A stretch of DNA of 64,000 nucleotides. It comes from Gammaproteobacteria bacterium. GTDB taxonomy: Bacteria; Pseudomonadota; Gammaproteobacteria; Steroidobacterales; Steroidobacteraceae. This document shows, piece by piece, positions 29,639 through 37,515 of this stretch; position 1 is the stretch's first letter, and every line of letters starts with the position of its first letter. The DNA lies in assembly GCA_021323735.1 (NCBI GenBank), contig JAJPKM010000021.1, positions 186,001-250,000 on the forward strand, written 5' to 3'. A model generated the notes under the pieces. That model made no database searches. It saw only the letters and a program-made list of their open reading frames with translations, and had not been told where the DNA came from. The translations under genes were made by a program, and so were the position numbers.

Positions 29639-30280
29639 GTGGCGCTGTTCGATCTGGACGGCACCCTGACTTGGCAGGATACCTTGCTGCCGTTCCTGTT
29701 GGGATTTTTGATGCGGCGTCCGCATAGGGCCTTGGGTCTATGGCGGTTGCCTTTCACCCTTGGACGCTACTGGCAAGATCGTGACCACGGCATGCTCAAG
29801 TCACGTGTCATCCGCATGATCATGGGCGGCGAGCGGCGTTCCGTCATCGATGCCTGGGCCGAAACTTTCGTTGGCAGCCTCGCGCCGACCCAGCGCTTTC
29901 GCCCGGTTGCCCTGGCGGTCGTGGAAGCACACCGCGCGGCCGGCGATCGCCTGGTGCTCATGTCCGCCAGTCCGGATCTTTACGTTCCGCTCATCGGCGA
30001 GCTTCTCGGCTTCGAACGCACCGTCTGCACCGAGTTGACCTGGCAAGGCGAGCGTCTCGATGGACACCTCAAAACTCCCAATCGCCGCGGCGAGGAGAAG
30101 CTGCGCTGCATGGCGCTGTTGCGCGAGCAATACCGCGGCCTACCCATCATCGCTTATGGAAATTCAGCCTCGGACTTGGATCATATGCGCGAAGCGGAGC
30201 GAGCACTGCTGGTCAACGGCAATGATGCCGCGCGCCGCCTCGCCGCGAAGTGGAATATTGCCGTCTCCTACTGGAACTAG
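29639..30280 (+). CDS. HAD-IB family phosphatase (SerB-like)
   Basis: The 213-residue protein has the HAD motif I FDLDGTLT (Asp5 and Asp7), motif II in VLMSASPD, a motif III Lys (GEEKLR) and motif IV YGNSASDLDHM. Length and motifs fit the HAD-IB group that includes phosphoserine phosphatase and lysolipid phosphatases. It is annotated from the GTG at 29639, which leaves only four residues before motif I and lacks a ribosome binding site. A CTG at 29597 in the same frame has AAAGG seven bases upstream and would add a 14-residue Lys/Thr-rich start. The AT-rich gap upstream (29550-29610) probably holds the promoter. Confidence 0.85.
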   Translation: MALFDLDGTLTWQDTLLPFLLGFLMRRPHRALGLWRLPFTLGRYWQDRDHGMLKSRVIRMIMGGERRSVIDAWAETFVGSLAPTQRFRPVALAVVEAHRAAGDRLVLMSASPDLYVPLIGELLGFERTVCTELTWQGERLDGHLKTPNRRGEEKLRCMALLREQYRGLPIIAYGNSASDLDHMREAERALLVNGNDAARRLAAKWNIAVSYWN

Positions 30281-30364
30281 CCTGAACAAACCATGAAGTG
30301 AAGAGGGCCGCATGCCTTCTCAAGGCTTTCCCATTGTTCATGAATTGTTGAGGCTGGGAGCCTG

Positions 30365-31435
30365 TTACCGCGCTGGCCCACCCTGGAGCGAGTGGTGCAA
30401 CTTCCGCAACAAGCTCTCCGTGGTGGGCCAGTCGATGCAGGGATCGGTAATGGACATCCCGTACTCGAGCTTGCTCAAATCCTTCGGGATGGATTGCCTG
30501 CCGCCCTTCAGATGGCTTTCGAGCATGAGTCCGACGATGGAGCGGTTGCCCTCGGTGATTTGGGCGATGCAGTTTTCGGCGACCAGCGGCTGCAAATCCG
30601 CATCCTTGTTCGAATTGCCATGACTGCAGTCGACCACGATGATGGGCGGCAGCCCGGCGGCGGTCAGTTCGCGCTCCGCGACGGCAATGCTGACGGCATC
30701 ATAGTTGACCCGGCCTCCTCCACCGCGCAATACGATGTGCGCGTGCGGGTTGCCCTTGGTCCGAAACACCGCCGATTGCCCCTGCTGTGTGATCCCGAGG
30801 AAATGGTGCGGATGGCGCACGGAGTGCAGCGCATTGATGGAGGTGGCCAGCGCACCGTCGGTGCCGTTCTTGAATCCCACCGGCGTGGACAAGCCGCTGG
30901 CCATTTCCCGGTGCGTCTGCGATTCGGTGGTGCGCGCACCGATCGCGGTCCAGGTAATGAGTTCCGACAGGTACTGCGGCATGATCGGATCCAGCGCTTC
31001 GGTACCCGCGGGAAGCCCGAGTTCCGCGACGTACAGCAGCAGTTCCCGCGCCAGCAGAATGCCTTTTTCGATATGGAATGAATCGTCCAGATCCGGATCG
31101 TTGATCAACCCCTTCCAGCCCACGGTAGTGCGCGGCTTTTCGAAGTACACGCGCATGATCAGCAACAGCGTGGAGCTGACTTCGTCCGACAGCTGTTTCA
31201 GGCGCCCCGCATATTCGCGCGCCGCGGCCACATCGTGAATCGAACAGGGACCTACGACCACGAATAGGCGCGGATCGCGCCTCTCCAAAATCGCGCGCAC
31301 CGCTTCACGGGACTTCACCACCGTCTCCGCCGCTCGGGCGGTCAGCGGCAAACGCCGTTTGACTTCCTCCGGTGTCGCCAACAGGTCGCTGGAGGTGACA
31401 TTGACGTTCTGCAATTGTTCTTGAATATTCGCCAT
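30365..31435 (-). CDS. 3-deoxy-7-phosphoheptulonate synthase, class I
   Basis: The 356-residue class I DAHP synthase (AroG/AroF/AroH type) catalyses the same first shikimate step as the unrelated enzyme at 9400-10785. GPCSIHD (62-68, with the metal ligand Cys64), the KPRTTVGWKGL phosphate site, and the SHGNSNKD and ITEGNRSIVGLMLESHL motifs are intact. Which aromatic amino acid inhibits it cannot be read reliably. It follows the tryptophan 2,3-dioxygenase gene by seven bases, so a biosynthetic entry enzyme and a tryptophan-degrading enzyme share a transcript. Confidence 0.96.
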   Translation of the reverse strand: MANIQEQLQNVNVTSSDLLATPEEVKRRLPLTARAAETVVKSREAVRAILERRDPRLFVVVGPCSIHDVAAAREYAGRLKQLSDEVSSTLLLIMRVYFEKPRTTVGWKGLINDPDLDDSFHIEKGILLARELLLYVAELGLPAGTEALDPIMPQYLSELITWTAIGARTTESQTHREMASGLSTPVGFKNGTDGALATSINALHSVRHPHHFLGITQQGQSAVFRTKGNPHAHIVLRGGGGRVNYDAVSIAVAERELTAAGLPPIIVVDCSHGNSNKDADLQPLVAENCIAQITEGNRSIVGLMLESHLKGGRQSIPKDLSKLEYGMSITDPCIDWPTTESLLRKLHHSLQGGPAR

Positions 31436-31442
31436 GCTCGCT

Positions 31443-32300
31443 CTACATCGAAGTTCGAATGGTCCAAAGCTCGGGAAAAAACTTCAGCTCCAGCGCCTTG
31501 GTCAAGTACGAGACGCCGCCGGTGCCGCCGGTGCCGCGCTTGTCGCCGATGATCCGCTCAACGGTCTTCACGTGCGCAAATCGCCACAACTGGAATTTGT
31601 AGTCCAGGTCGACCAGGCGCTCGGCCAGCTCGTACAAGTCCCAGTCCTTGACGGAATTGTGGTACACGCTGAGCCATGCCGCGGCGACCTGCTTATTGGC
31701 CTGATACGGCTGGGTAAAGTCCCGATCGATGGCCTCGGCGGGCACATCCAGCCCGCGCCGGCTCAGGAGGCGCAAGACCTCATCGTACAGGCTCGGTGCG
31801 CGCAGCGCCCGGTCAAGCGTCTCATGGACCTGCGGATCGCTGCGGAACACTTTGATCGTGTCGGCATTCTTGTTGCCGATCAAGAACTCCAACATCCGAT
31901 ACTGCGGCGACTGAAATCCGGAGGATTTTCCCAGTGAATTGCGAAACGCGGAGTAGTCGTAAGGCGTGATGGTCGCCAGCACATCCCATGATTGCAACAG
32001 CTGTTGTTGAATAGTGGAGACGCGTGCCAACATTTTAAAGGTCGGTCCGAGATCATCGCGCCGCACGCAGGCGATCGTGGCATTCAGCTCGTGTAAACAT
32101 AGCTTCATCCACAGCTCGGACACCTGATGAATGATGATGAACAGCATTTCATCGTGCTGGTAGGACAGCGGGCGCTGCGCGCCGAGCAACTTATCCAGCC
32201 CTAGGTACTGCGAATAGCTCAAGTCCGCGCTCAAGTCCCAGTGGACTTGCTCGTCGCTCAAGTCCACGAATGGTTTGACCCGTGGCGGCGTTTCATTCAT
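31443..32300 (-). CDS. kynA: Tryptophan 2,3-dioxygenase
   Basis: This haem enzyme opens the indole ring of L-tryptophan to N-formylkynurenine, the first step of the kynurenine route. The 285-residue protein is the usual bacterial length and carries the N-terminal LSYSQYLGLDKLL, the HDEMLFIIIHQVSELWMKL helix of the active site, and the proximal haem ligand His243 (RFAHVKTVERIIG). The glycine-rich GTGGTGG loop that closes over substrate is also present. No kynureninase or formamidase gene is nearby. It lies between the metallopeptidase-like gene and the class I DAHP synthase with tiny gaps. Confidence 0.96.
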   Translation of the reverse strand: MNETPPRVKPFVDLSDEQVHWDLSADLSYSQYLGLDKLLGAQRPLSYQHDEMLFIIIHQVSELWMKLCLHELNATIACVRRDDLGPTFKMLARVSTIQQQLLQSWDVLATITPYDYSAFRNSLGKSSGFQSPQYRMLEFLIGNKNADTIKVFRSDPQVHETLDRALRAPSLYDEVLRLLSRRGLDVPAEAIDRDFTQPYQANKQVAAAWLSVYHNSVKDWDLYELAERLVDLDYKFQLWRFAHVKTVERIIGDKRGTGGTGGVSYLTKALELKFFPELWTIRTSM

Positions 32301-32312
32301 GTCGTTCGGGGG

Positions 32313-33041
32313 CTAATTCTTGAACACCCAGGCCGGAACCGTGCGCCAACCGGCCAACAACTCGCGGTCGAGCCGCCGATAGTCCGGCTCGATCTTTTCC
32401 ACCAGTCGCCAGAAACTCGCGGAATGATTCATATGCTTGGTGTGCGCCAGCTCGTGAATGAACAGGTAACGCACCACCTCCGGACGCAGGAACACCAGGG
32501 AACAGTTCAAACTGACGGTTCCGCGCGTCGAACAGCTGCCCCAGCGCGTGCGCTGGCAGCGGATCCTCACCCGCGCCACGGAGTACTTGAGCTCATCTGC
32601 CAGTTCGAGCAGCCGCGGGGCGAGCCGTTCCTCTGCCGCGGCCTTCAGCCAGCTTTGCAGCAGCATCCGCGCCGCCGAATCATCCGGCGCCTGCAGCACC
32701 AGACGATCGGCGTGCCGCTCGAGCCTGCGGCTAGGCCCACGCCGCCATTCCACCGCCAGTTGTTCTCCCGTGAAGGCGAACGCGATCGACGGCGGCACGG
32801 GTTCCGCGGGGGCGACGAAGCAGCGCATCGCCGCCACCTTGCGATCGATCCAAGGCGTGAAGCGCTGGACGAAGTCGCGCACCGCATGTGCATTGACACC
32901 TACAGGTACCACGATCTCGACACGGCCGCCCACGTGGACCCGTGCCGTGAGGCGCCGCGCGCGGGGACTTACCCGTACCGCGAACGGGTCGCTCAAGCTT
33001 CGCGTCTCGAACAAGGACAGCTGCGTGCCGTGTGGCTTCAT
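32313..33041 (-). CDS. YgjP/M48-like metallopeptidase domain protein (DUF45)
   Basis: The 242-residue protein has the DUF45 (YgjP/SprT-related) signature: RTRWGSCS (165-171), then LVFLRPEVVRYLFIHELAHTKHMNHSASFW with the zinc motif HELAH (His196, Glu197, His200) and a third His further on. Such proteins are predicted zinc-dependent proteases; the family has no settled substrate. It is cytoplasmic by sequence. The gene is 12 bases before kynA and probably co-transcribed with it. Confidence 0.85.
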   Translation of the reverse strand: MKPHGTQLSLFETRSLSDPFAVRVSPRARRLTARVHVGGRVEIVVPVGVNAHAVRDFVQRFTPWIDRKVAAMRCFVAPAEPVPPSIAFAFTGEQLAVEWRRGPSRRLERHADRLVLQAPDDSAARMLLQSWLKAAAEERLAPRLLELADELKYSVARVRIRCQRTRWGSCSTRGTVSLNCSLVFLRPEVVRYLFIHELAHTKHMNHSASFWRLVEKIEPDYRRLDRELLAGWRTVPAWVFKN

Positions 33042-33095
33042 CGCAGCGAATGATACCAGGTTGGGAGCGCCGACCGGCGCGCCGCCAGGAGGCTC

Positions 33096-33842
33096 CTATG
33101 GCTTTGCCAATGATGCCAGCTGCCGCTGCGCCGGTTTATAATCGGGCGCCGCGATGAGGGCCTTCTCGATCCAGTTGCGCGCACCCAAGTGGTCGCCGCG
33201 CGCCCGCAGCTCGCGGCCGAGGGTCAGGTACGCCTCCGCATGCCCCCAACCCGGCGCATCGATCTGGGTGCCGGAAGATTGCTCGAACAACTGTGCCGCC
33301 GTCTGCAACTGCACGAAACCCTTCTGGCTTTCGGCGGAACCGGGTTTTGCACCGCGCATGTCCTGTATCGCCAGCAGCAGCACGGCACGCGGATTGCGAG
33401 GCTCCAGTTTGAGCGCGGCCCTCAAGCGATCGGCTGCGCGCGCCCGGAGCAGCACGGCCTCCAATGACTTCAAGTCCGCAAGGGCGGCATAGCAGGCCGA
33501 CTGCAGCACCATGGCTTCGACCGAACCGGCATTCTTGTCGAGCACGGGTTTCAGCTCATCGATGCAATCGCCGAACGCCGCCTCCGCGCCCCGGGCGCGG
33601 CCCTCGTGCGACGCCTGTCCGAAGCGGTATTGTGCATGCGCGAGGTGATAGCGGGCGTTGATGTCCTGAGGATCGTTCTTGACTTGCGTAGTCAAATTTT
33701 GCACGAGATTCGCCAGGCTGTTCGCATCCTCGGTCTGGTAGGCATACTCGATCCGAGCTTGAGTATCGCCGCCCTCCTGCGCTTCGGGCGCATCGGCGGC
33801 GCCGAGCATGATGGCCAACAAAGTGAGTCGGGCAATGCGCAT
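33096..33842 (-). CDS. TPR-repeat exported protein
   Basis: From the ATG at 33842 the protein is 248 residues with a signal-like start (MRIARLTLLAIMLGAADA). The rest is helical and contains tetratricopeptide-like units: INARYHLAHAQYRFGQASHEG, VEAMVLQSACYAALADLKS, and the C-terminal YLTLGRELRARGDHLGARNWIEKALIAAPDY. An upstream start at 33932 is open but would run into tatD control DNA. It is probably a periplasmic protein-protein interaction factor. It is divergent from tatD and 54 bases before the metallopeptidase-like gene. Confidence 0.75.
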   Translation of the reverse strand: MRIARLTLLAIMLGAADAPEAQEGGDTQARIEYAYQTEDANSLANLVQNLTTQVKNDPQDINARYHLAHAQYRFGQASHEGRARGAEAAFGDCIDELKPVLDKNAGSVEAMVLQSACYAALADLKSLEAVLLRARAADRLRAALKLEPRNPRAVLLLAIQDMRGAKPGSAESQKGFVQLQTAAQLFEQSSGTQIDAPGWGHAEAYLTLGRELRARGDHLGARNWIEKALIAAPDYKPAQRQLASLAKP

Positions 33843-33875
33843 ACTATCGAAGATATCACAAAGGGGATTGCAAGC

Positions 33876-34676
33876 TTGGTCCTGGATCTGATCGATATCG
33901 GTGCGAATCTCACCCACGACAGTTTTGCGCAAGATCGTGAAGAGGTCATGACGCGTGCGTTACAAGCCGGTGTGCGCCGGCAAATCGTCACCGGAGCCGA
34001 CCTGCCCAGTTCCCGCCAAGCCGCGGCACTCGCGGCCTCCCATCCGTCGCTGCTTTGGAGCACGGCCGGCTTCCATCCACATCATGCGCATTCATTCAAT
34101 TCGTCGGATCGCAGTGAACTCCTGGACCTGGTGAACGCCGACGGCGTGGTGGCAGTCGGCGAGTGCGGCCTGGACTATTTCCGCAACCTCTCCCCGCCGT
34201 CCGCGCAGCGCGCAGCCTTCGTGGCGCAGTTGGAAATCGCCGTGCAGCTGCGCAAGCCGGTATTTCTCCATCAACGCGAGGCGCACGCCGATTTTGCCGC
34301 AATCTTGAACGAGTTCGGCGGCAGACTGCACGGCGGCGTCGCGCACTGCTTCACGGGAGGCAAGCTCGAACTGGAAGCGTACTTGGCGCTCGGCCTGTAC
34401 ATCGGCATTACCGGCTGGGCCTGCGACGAGCGCCGCGGTACCGAACTGCGCGGCGTGGTGCCGCTCATCCCCGCCGACCGGCTGTTGATCGAGACCGATG
34501 CGCCATACCTGCTGCCGCGGGACATGACCCCGCTGCCGAAGTCACGGCGCAACGAACCGGCCTATCTGCCGCACATCGCGGCGACGGTGGCGCGCCTGCG
34601 CGGCGAATCCCTCGAGGCGATTGCCGCTCACACCACGCGCAATGCCGTGGCGCTGTTCGGCCTCACAAATTCGTGA
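33876..34676 (+). CDS. tatD: TatD family 3'-5' DNA exonuclease
   Basis: TatD is a metal-dependent nuclease of the amidohydrolase fold that acts in DNA repair and turnover. From the TTG at 33876 the protein is 266 residues, the usual length (E. coli 260), and this start is supported by AAGGGG nine bases upstream (33861-33866). Motifs include DIGANLTH, GFHPHHA, GECGLDYFRN, the HQREAH ligand motif, HCFTGG and ETDAPYLLPRD. The frame is open back to 33606, but that part overlaps the divergent TPR gene and is not conserved. It converges with the NERD-domain gene; the coding ends overlap by 14 bases. Confidence 0.92.
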   Translation: MVLDLIDIGANLTHDSFAQDREEVMTRALQAGVRRQIVTGADLPSSRQAAALAASHPSLLWSTAGFHPHHAHSFNSSDRSELLDLVNADGVVAVGECGLDYFRNLSPPSAQRAAFVAQLEIAVQLRKPVFLHQREAHADFAAILNEFGGRLHGGVAHCFTGGKLELEAYLALGLYIGITGWACDERRGTELRGVVPLIPADRLLIETDAPYLLPRDMTPLPKSRRNEPAYLPHIAATVARLRGESLEAIAAHTTRNAVALFGLTNS

Positions 34677-35262
34677 ACAGGTGCGGGCTCGGCCGCAGCT
34701 GCGCAAGCAGCCGATTCCAGGCATCGGCGTACGCCTCGGAGTTCGGCATGGCGTGGACGCCGCGATGGACCAGGGGAAATTCCATTTCGATGCCATCCAG
34801 CATCACCACCCACTTCGGGATACCCTTGGTGAATTTACCCACGTTGGAGAACAGCAGCCGACCCTCGACCGGCACCTCGCCGACCAAGGCCTTGACCGCT
34901 GCGATCCGATCGTACAGCGCGGGCTGCGGATTATCGAAGGTGTAGCGGTGCCCGCGGCCCATGACGGTCCAATCGCTCATCTGATCGCCGCCGAAGATCA
35001 GGCCCACCACGCGTCGTGTATCGAGGACCACCAATCCGCGCGGCGTGAGGAGAATGTGATCGATGTGGATGAAGCCGCCCATCCCGTCCGGAACGAGCAC
35101 TTGATGCGTGGCCGCCAAGGCGACACGCTCCAATCGCTGCAGCAGGGATTTGCGGCGCGCACGGCGCCCATAGGCGCGCAACCCCCAAACCGCCAGCGCA
35201 ACCGCCAGCAGCAGCGCCGCGCCAAGACCTATCCACTGCGGTTCGATGTGCAAGTCCGTCAT
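34663..35262 (-). CDS. NERD domain membrane protein coupled to thrC
   Basis: This 199-residue protein has one N-terminal transmembrane helix (about residues 10-28) followed by a cytoplasmic NERD (nuclease-related) domain: a pattern GFIHIDHILLTPRGLVVLDTRR near residues 63-85 with the conserved Asp, His and Asp positions. NERD domains are related to Holliday-junction resolvase and restriction-like folds, but few have been tested. Its ATG overlaps the thrC stop by four bases, so it is tied to threonine-operon translation without an obvious metabolic reason. Confidence 0.75.
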   Translation of the reverse strand: MTDLHIEPQWIGLGAALLLAVALAVWGLRAYGRRARRKSLLQRLERVALAATHQVLVPDGMGGFIHIDHILLTPRGLVVLDTRRVVGLIFGGDQMSDWTVMGRGHRYTFDNPQPALYDRIAAVKALVGEVPVEGRLLFSNVGKFTKGIPKWVVMLDGIEMEFPLVHRGVHAMPNSEAYADAWNRLLAQLRPSPHLFTNL

Positions 35263-36569
35263 GCCAGCACGGCGGCCAGCGCGTCGAGCGTTGGAGGTAG
35301 GTCCACGCAGCGCTGAGGCAAGCGCAAGAGCCTCCCGAGACTCTCCGGCACTGCGATGGGCTTGCCAATGACAGGCTCGACGACTTCATCGAATTTTGCC
35401 GGGTGCGCCGTGGCGACCAGGACCCAAGGTGACGCCCGCCGCTCCGCCGCGCTCAGACGGCTGTAGACCTCCGCCGCGGTCGCGGTATGCGGGCACCATT
35501 CGCGTCCGTACTGCATGAAATCCTCTCTCATACGAGCGCGAATTGTAACGTCATCGACGCTGTCCGCGCTCAAGTGTTCGCGCATGCTCTTCCAGTTCGG
35601 ATAAAGCGCGCGAATGCGCTCCATGTTGCTCGGGTTGCCCACATCCATGGCCGACGCCAAGGTCGCGATGCTGGGGCGAGGTTCCCACCGTCCGCTGCTC
35701 ATGAAATCAGGAACGGCGCGGTTGATGTTATGCGCCAGGACGATGCGCCCGAGGGGAAACCCCATGGCGCGGGCCCACAATGCCGCGCAGGCATTGCCCA
35801 AATTGCCGGCCGGAATGATGTAGGACGGGGCCAATCCGGTGCGCCCCGCAATTTCAAGACTGGAGGCAATGTAGTAGATCATCTGCGGCAACAACCGGCC
35901 GACATTGATGCTGTTGGCCGAACTGAAGCGAAATTGCCGGCTCAGGGCCGGATCGCGGAATGCCTTCTTGACCAATCCTTGACAATCGTCGAAGGTGCCG
36001 GCCACGCGCAGCGACAGCACATTTCCTCCCCAGCAAGTCAATTGCTGCTCCTGGCGCGGACTCACCAATCCCTTCGGATAGAGGATGACGACTCGGACCC
36101 AGGGACGGCCATGGAAGGCGGCGGCCACGGCGCTTCCGGTATCGCCCGACGTCGCCACCAGCAAGGTCATGGGGCGCGCCGATGGCGAGGCCTCGAGCCG
36201 CTGCTGGCTTTCGGCGAGAAACCGCGCCCCGAAATCCTTGAACGCTGCGGTAGGACCGTGATAGAGCTCTAGCACGAACAAAGGGTCGGAGCAGGCCTCA
36301 ACCGCCGTCGTCGGGGCGGGGAGATCTAAAGCGGCATCGGCAATTTCTCCCAGCGCGTCCTGCAAACCATCCCCTGCGAAGAAGCCGGCGAGCGCCGCAC
36401 GCGCGATTTGCGGCAGGCCGGAGAGGGAAGCGAACGCCCCGGCGTGGAGAGTCGGCAGCTGGGTAGGAATATACAGCCCACCGTCCGGCGCCAGGCCCTG
36501 TGCAATGGCATCGCTCAAACTCACCGGCGCATCCGCGCCTCGTGAGCTTGCAAATTTGAGTCCCGGCAT
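35259..36569 (-). CDS. thrC: Threonine synthase
   Basis: ThrC converts O-phosphohomoserine to L-threonine with pyridoxal phosphate. From the ATG at 36569 the protein is 436 residues (E. coli 428). The PLP lysine is Lys111 in HGPTAAFKDFGARF, and the phosphate-binding SGDTGSA and the SSANSINVGRLLPQ motifs follow. The ATG shares one base with the thrB stop (TGATG), so the chosen start keeps ribosome coupling; the frame is open another 16 codons into thrB. It is the third gene of the thrABC operon. Confidence 0.97.
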   Translation of the reverse strand: MPGLKFASSRGADAPVSLSDAIAQGLAPDGGLYIPTQLPTLHAGAFASLSGLPQIARAALAGFFAGDGLQDALGEIADAALDLPAPTTAVEACSDPLFVLELYHGPTAAFKDFGARFLAESQQRLEASPSARPMTLLVATSGDTGSAVAAAFHGRPWVRVVILYPKGLVSPRQEQQLTCWGGNVLSLRVAGTFDDCQGLVKKAFRDPALSRQFRFSSANSINVGRLLPQMIYYIASSLEIAGRTGLAPSYIIPAGNLGNACAALWARAMGFPLGRIVLAHNINRAVPDFMSSGRWEPRPSIATLASAMDVGNPSNMERIRALYPNWKSMREHLSADSVDDVTIRARMREDFMQYGREWCPHTATAAEVYSRLSAAERRASPWVLVATAHPAKFDEVVEPVIGKPIAVPESLGRLLRLPQRCVDLPPTLDALAAVLA

Positions 36570-37501
36570 CAGGCCTTTACCACTCGAGCGCCGTAGTTCT
36601 GCATGAGGGACACCCACGAGTCCGACTGCAAATCATGCCTGGCGAAGGCGGCCACCATGGCACCGCGCACCGCCTCCGCATGCTGAATCGCGGACCATGC
36701 AAAGACCGCCGGACCGGCCCCGGATATCGAGCAGCCGAGAGCACCCGCCGACATGGCCGCGCGCTGCACATCCTTGAAGCCGGGAATTAGGGAATGCCGC
36801 TGCGGCTCGATGATCACGTCGTTGAAGGAATCGCGGATCAGCTCCAAGTCGTTGGAATAGCAGCCGCTGATGAAACCTGCGAGATTCGCGCTCTGCCAAA
36901 CGTAGTCCGATCGGCTGACGTTGATGTTGAGAATGGCCCGCGCCTCGCGGGTCCCGAGATACATGTGAGGGTGCACCAGGACGCAACGTAGGCCGCGCGG
37001 CACGGGTATTTGCTTCACGCGCGGATTGTCGATGCCCACGGTCAGGGTGAGGCCACCGTACAAGCACGGTGCAATATTGTCGATGTGTGCCGAGCCGCTC
37101 GCGACTATCTCCCCTTCCATGGCAAATTTGAGCAACTGCAGCTGCGCGGCGGGCGCATGCAGCAATGCATTGGCGGCAACGACGGCGGCGACGGCCGACG
37201 CGGCCGACCCGCCCATGCCGGATCCTAAGGGAATGCCTTTTTCGATGTCCAGCTCAAATCCAAAGCCCGGCGACAATGTCGCGTGCATGGCTTGCACCGC
37301 GCGGCCGGCAGTGTTTGCCTGGGGTTCGACCGGCAACTCACCGGCAACGCCGGTGATGGATCGAATGCGCACCTCGTTCTCCTCGATGCGGCGAATCCGG
37401 ACCCGATCGCCGACCTCATCGACGGCATGCCCCAGAATGTCGAACCCAATCCCCACGTTGGCCACCGTGGCCGGCGCGAAAGCGGTAACGTCAGTGAGCA
37501 C
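36569..37501 (-). CDS. thrB: Homoserine kinase (GHMP family)
   Basis: ThrB phosphorylates homoserine with ATP. From the GTG at 37501 the protein is 310 residues, exactly the E. coli length, with APATVANVGIGFDILG at the N-terminus, the GHMP phosphate loop PLGSGMGGSAAS, and the C-terminal GCSISGAGPAVFAW. The GTG is supported by a strong AGGAGG nine bases upstream. An open extension to 37627 overlaps thrA and is not conserved. It sits between thrA (14-base gap) and thrC (one-base overlap). Confidence 0.97.
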   Translation of the reverse strand: MLTDVTAFAPATVANVGIGFDILGHAVDEVGDRVRIRRIEENEVRIRSITGVAGELPVEPQANTAGRAVQAMHATLSPGFGFELDIEKGIPLGSGMGGSAASAVAAVVAANALLHAPAAQLQLLKFAMEGEIVASGSAHIDNIAPCLYGGLTLTVGIDNPRVKQIPVPRGLRCVLVHPHMYLGTREARAILNINVSRSDYVWQSANLAGFISGCYSNDLELIRDSFNDVIIEPQRHSLIPGFKDVQRAAMSAGALGCSISGAGPAVFAWSAIQHAEAVRGAMVAAFARHDLQSDSWVSLMQNYGARVVKA

Positions 37502-37515
37502 GGTCCTCGAGCCTC

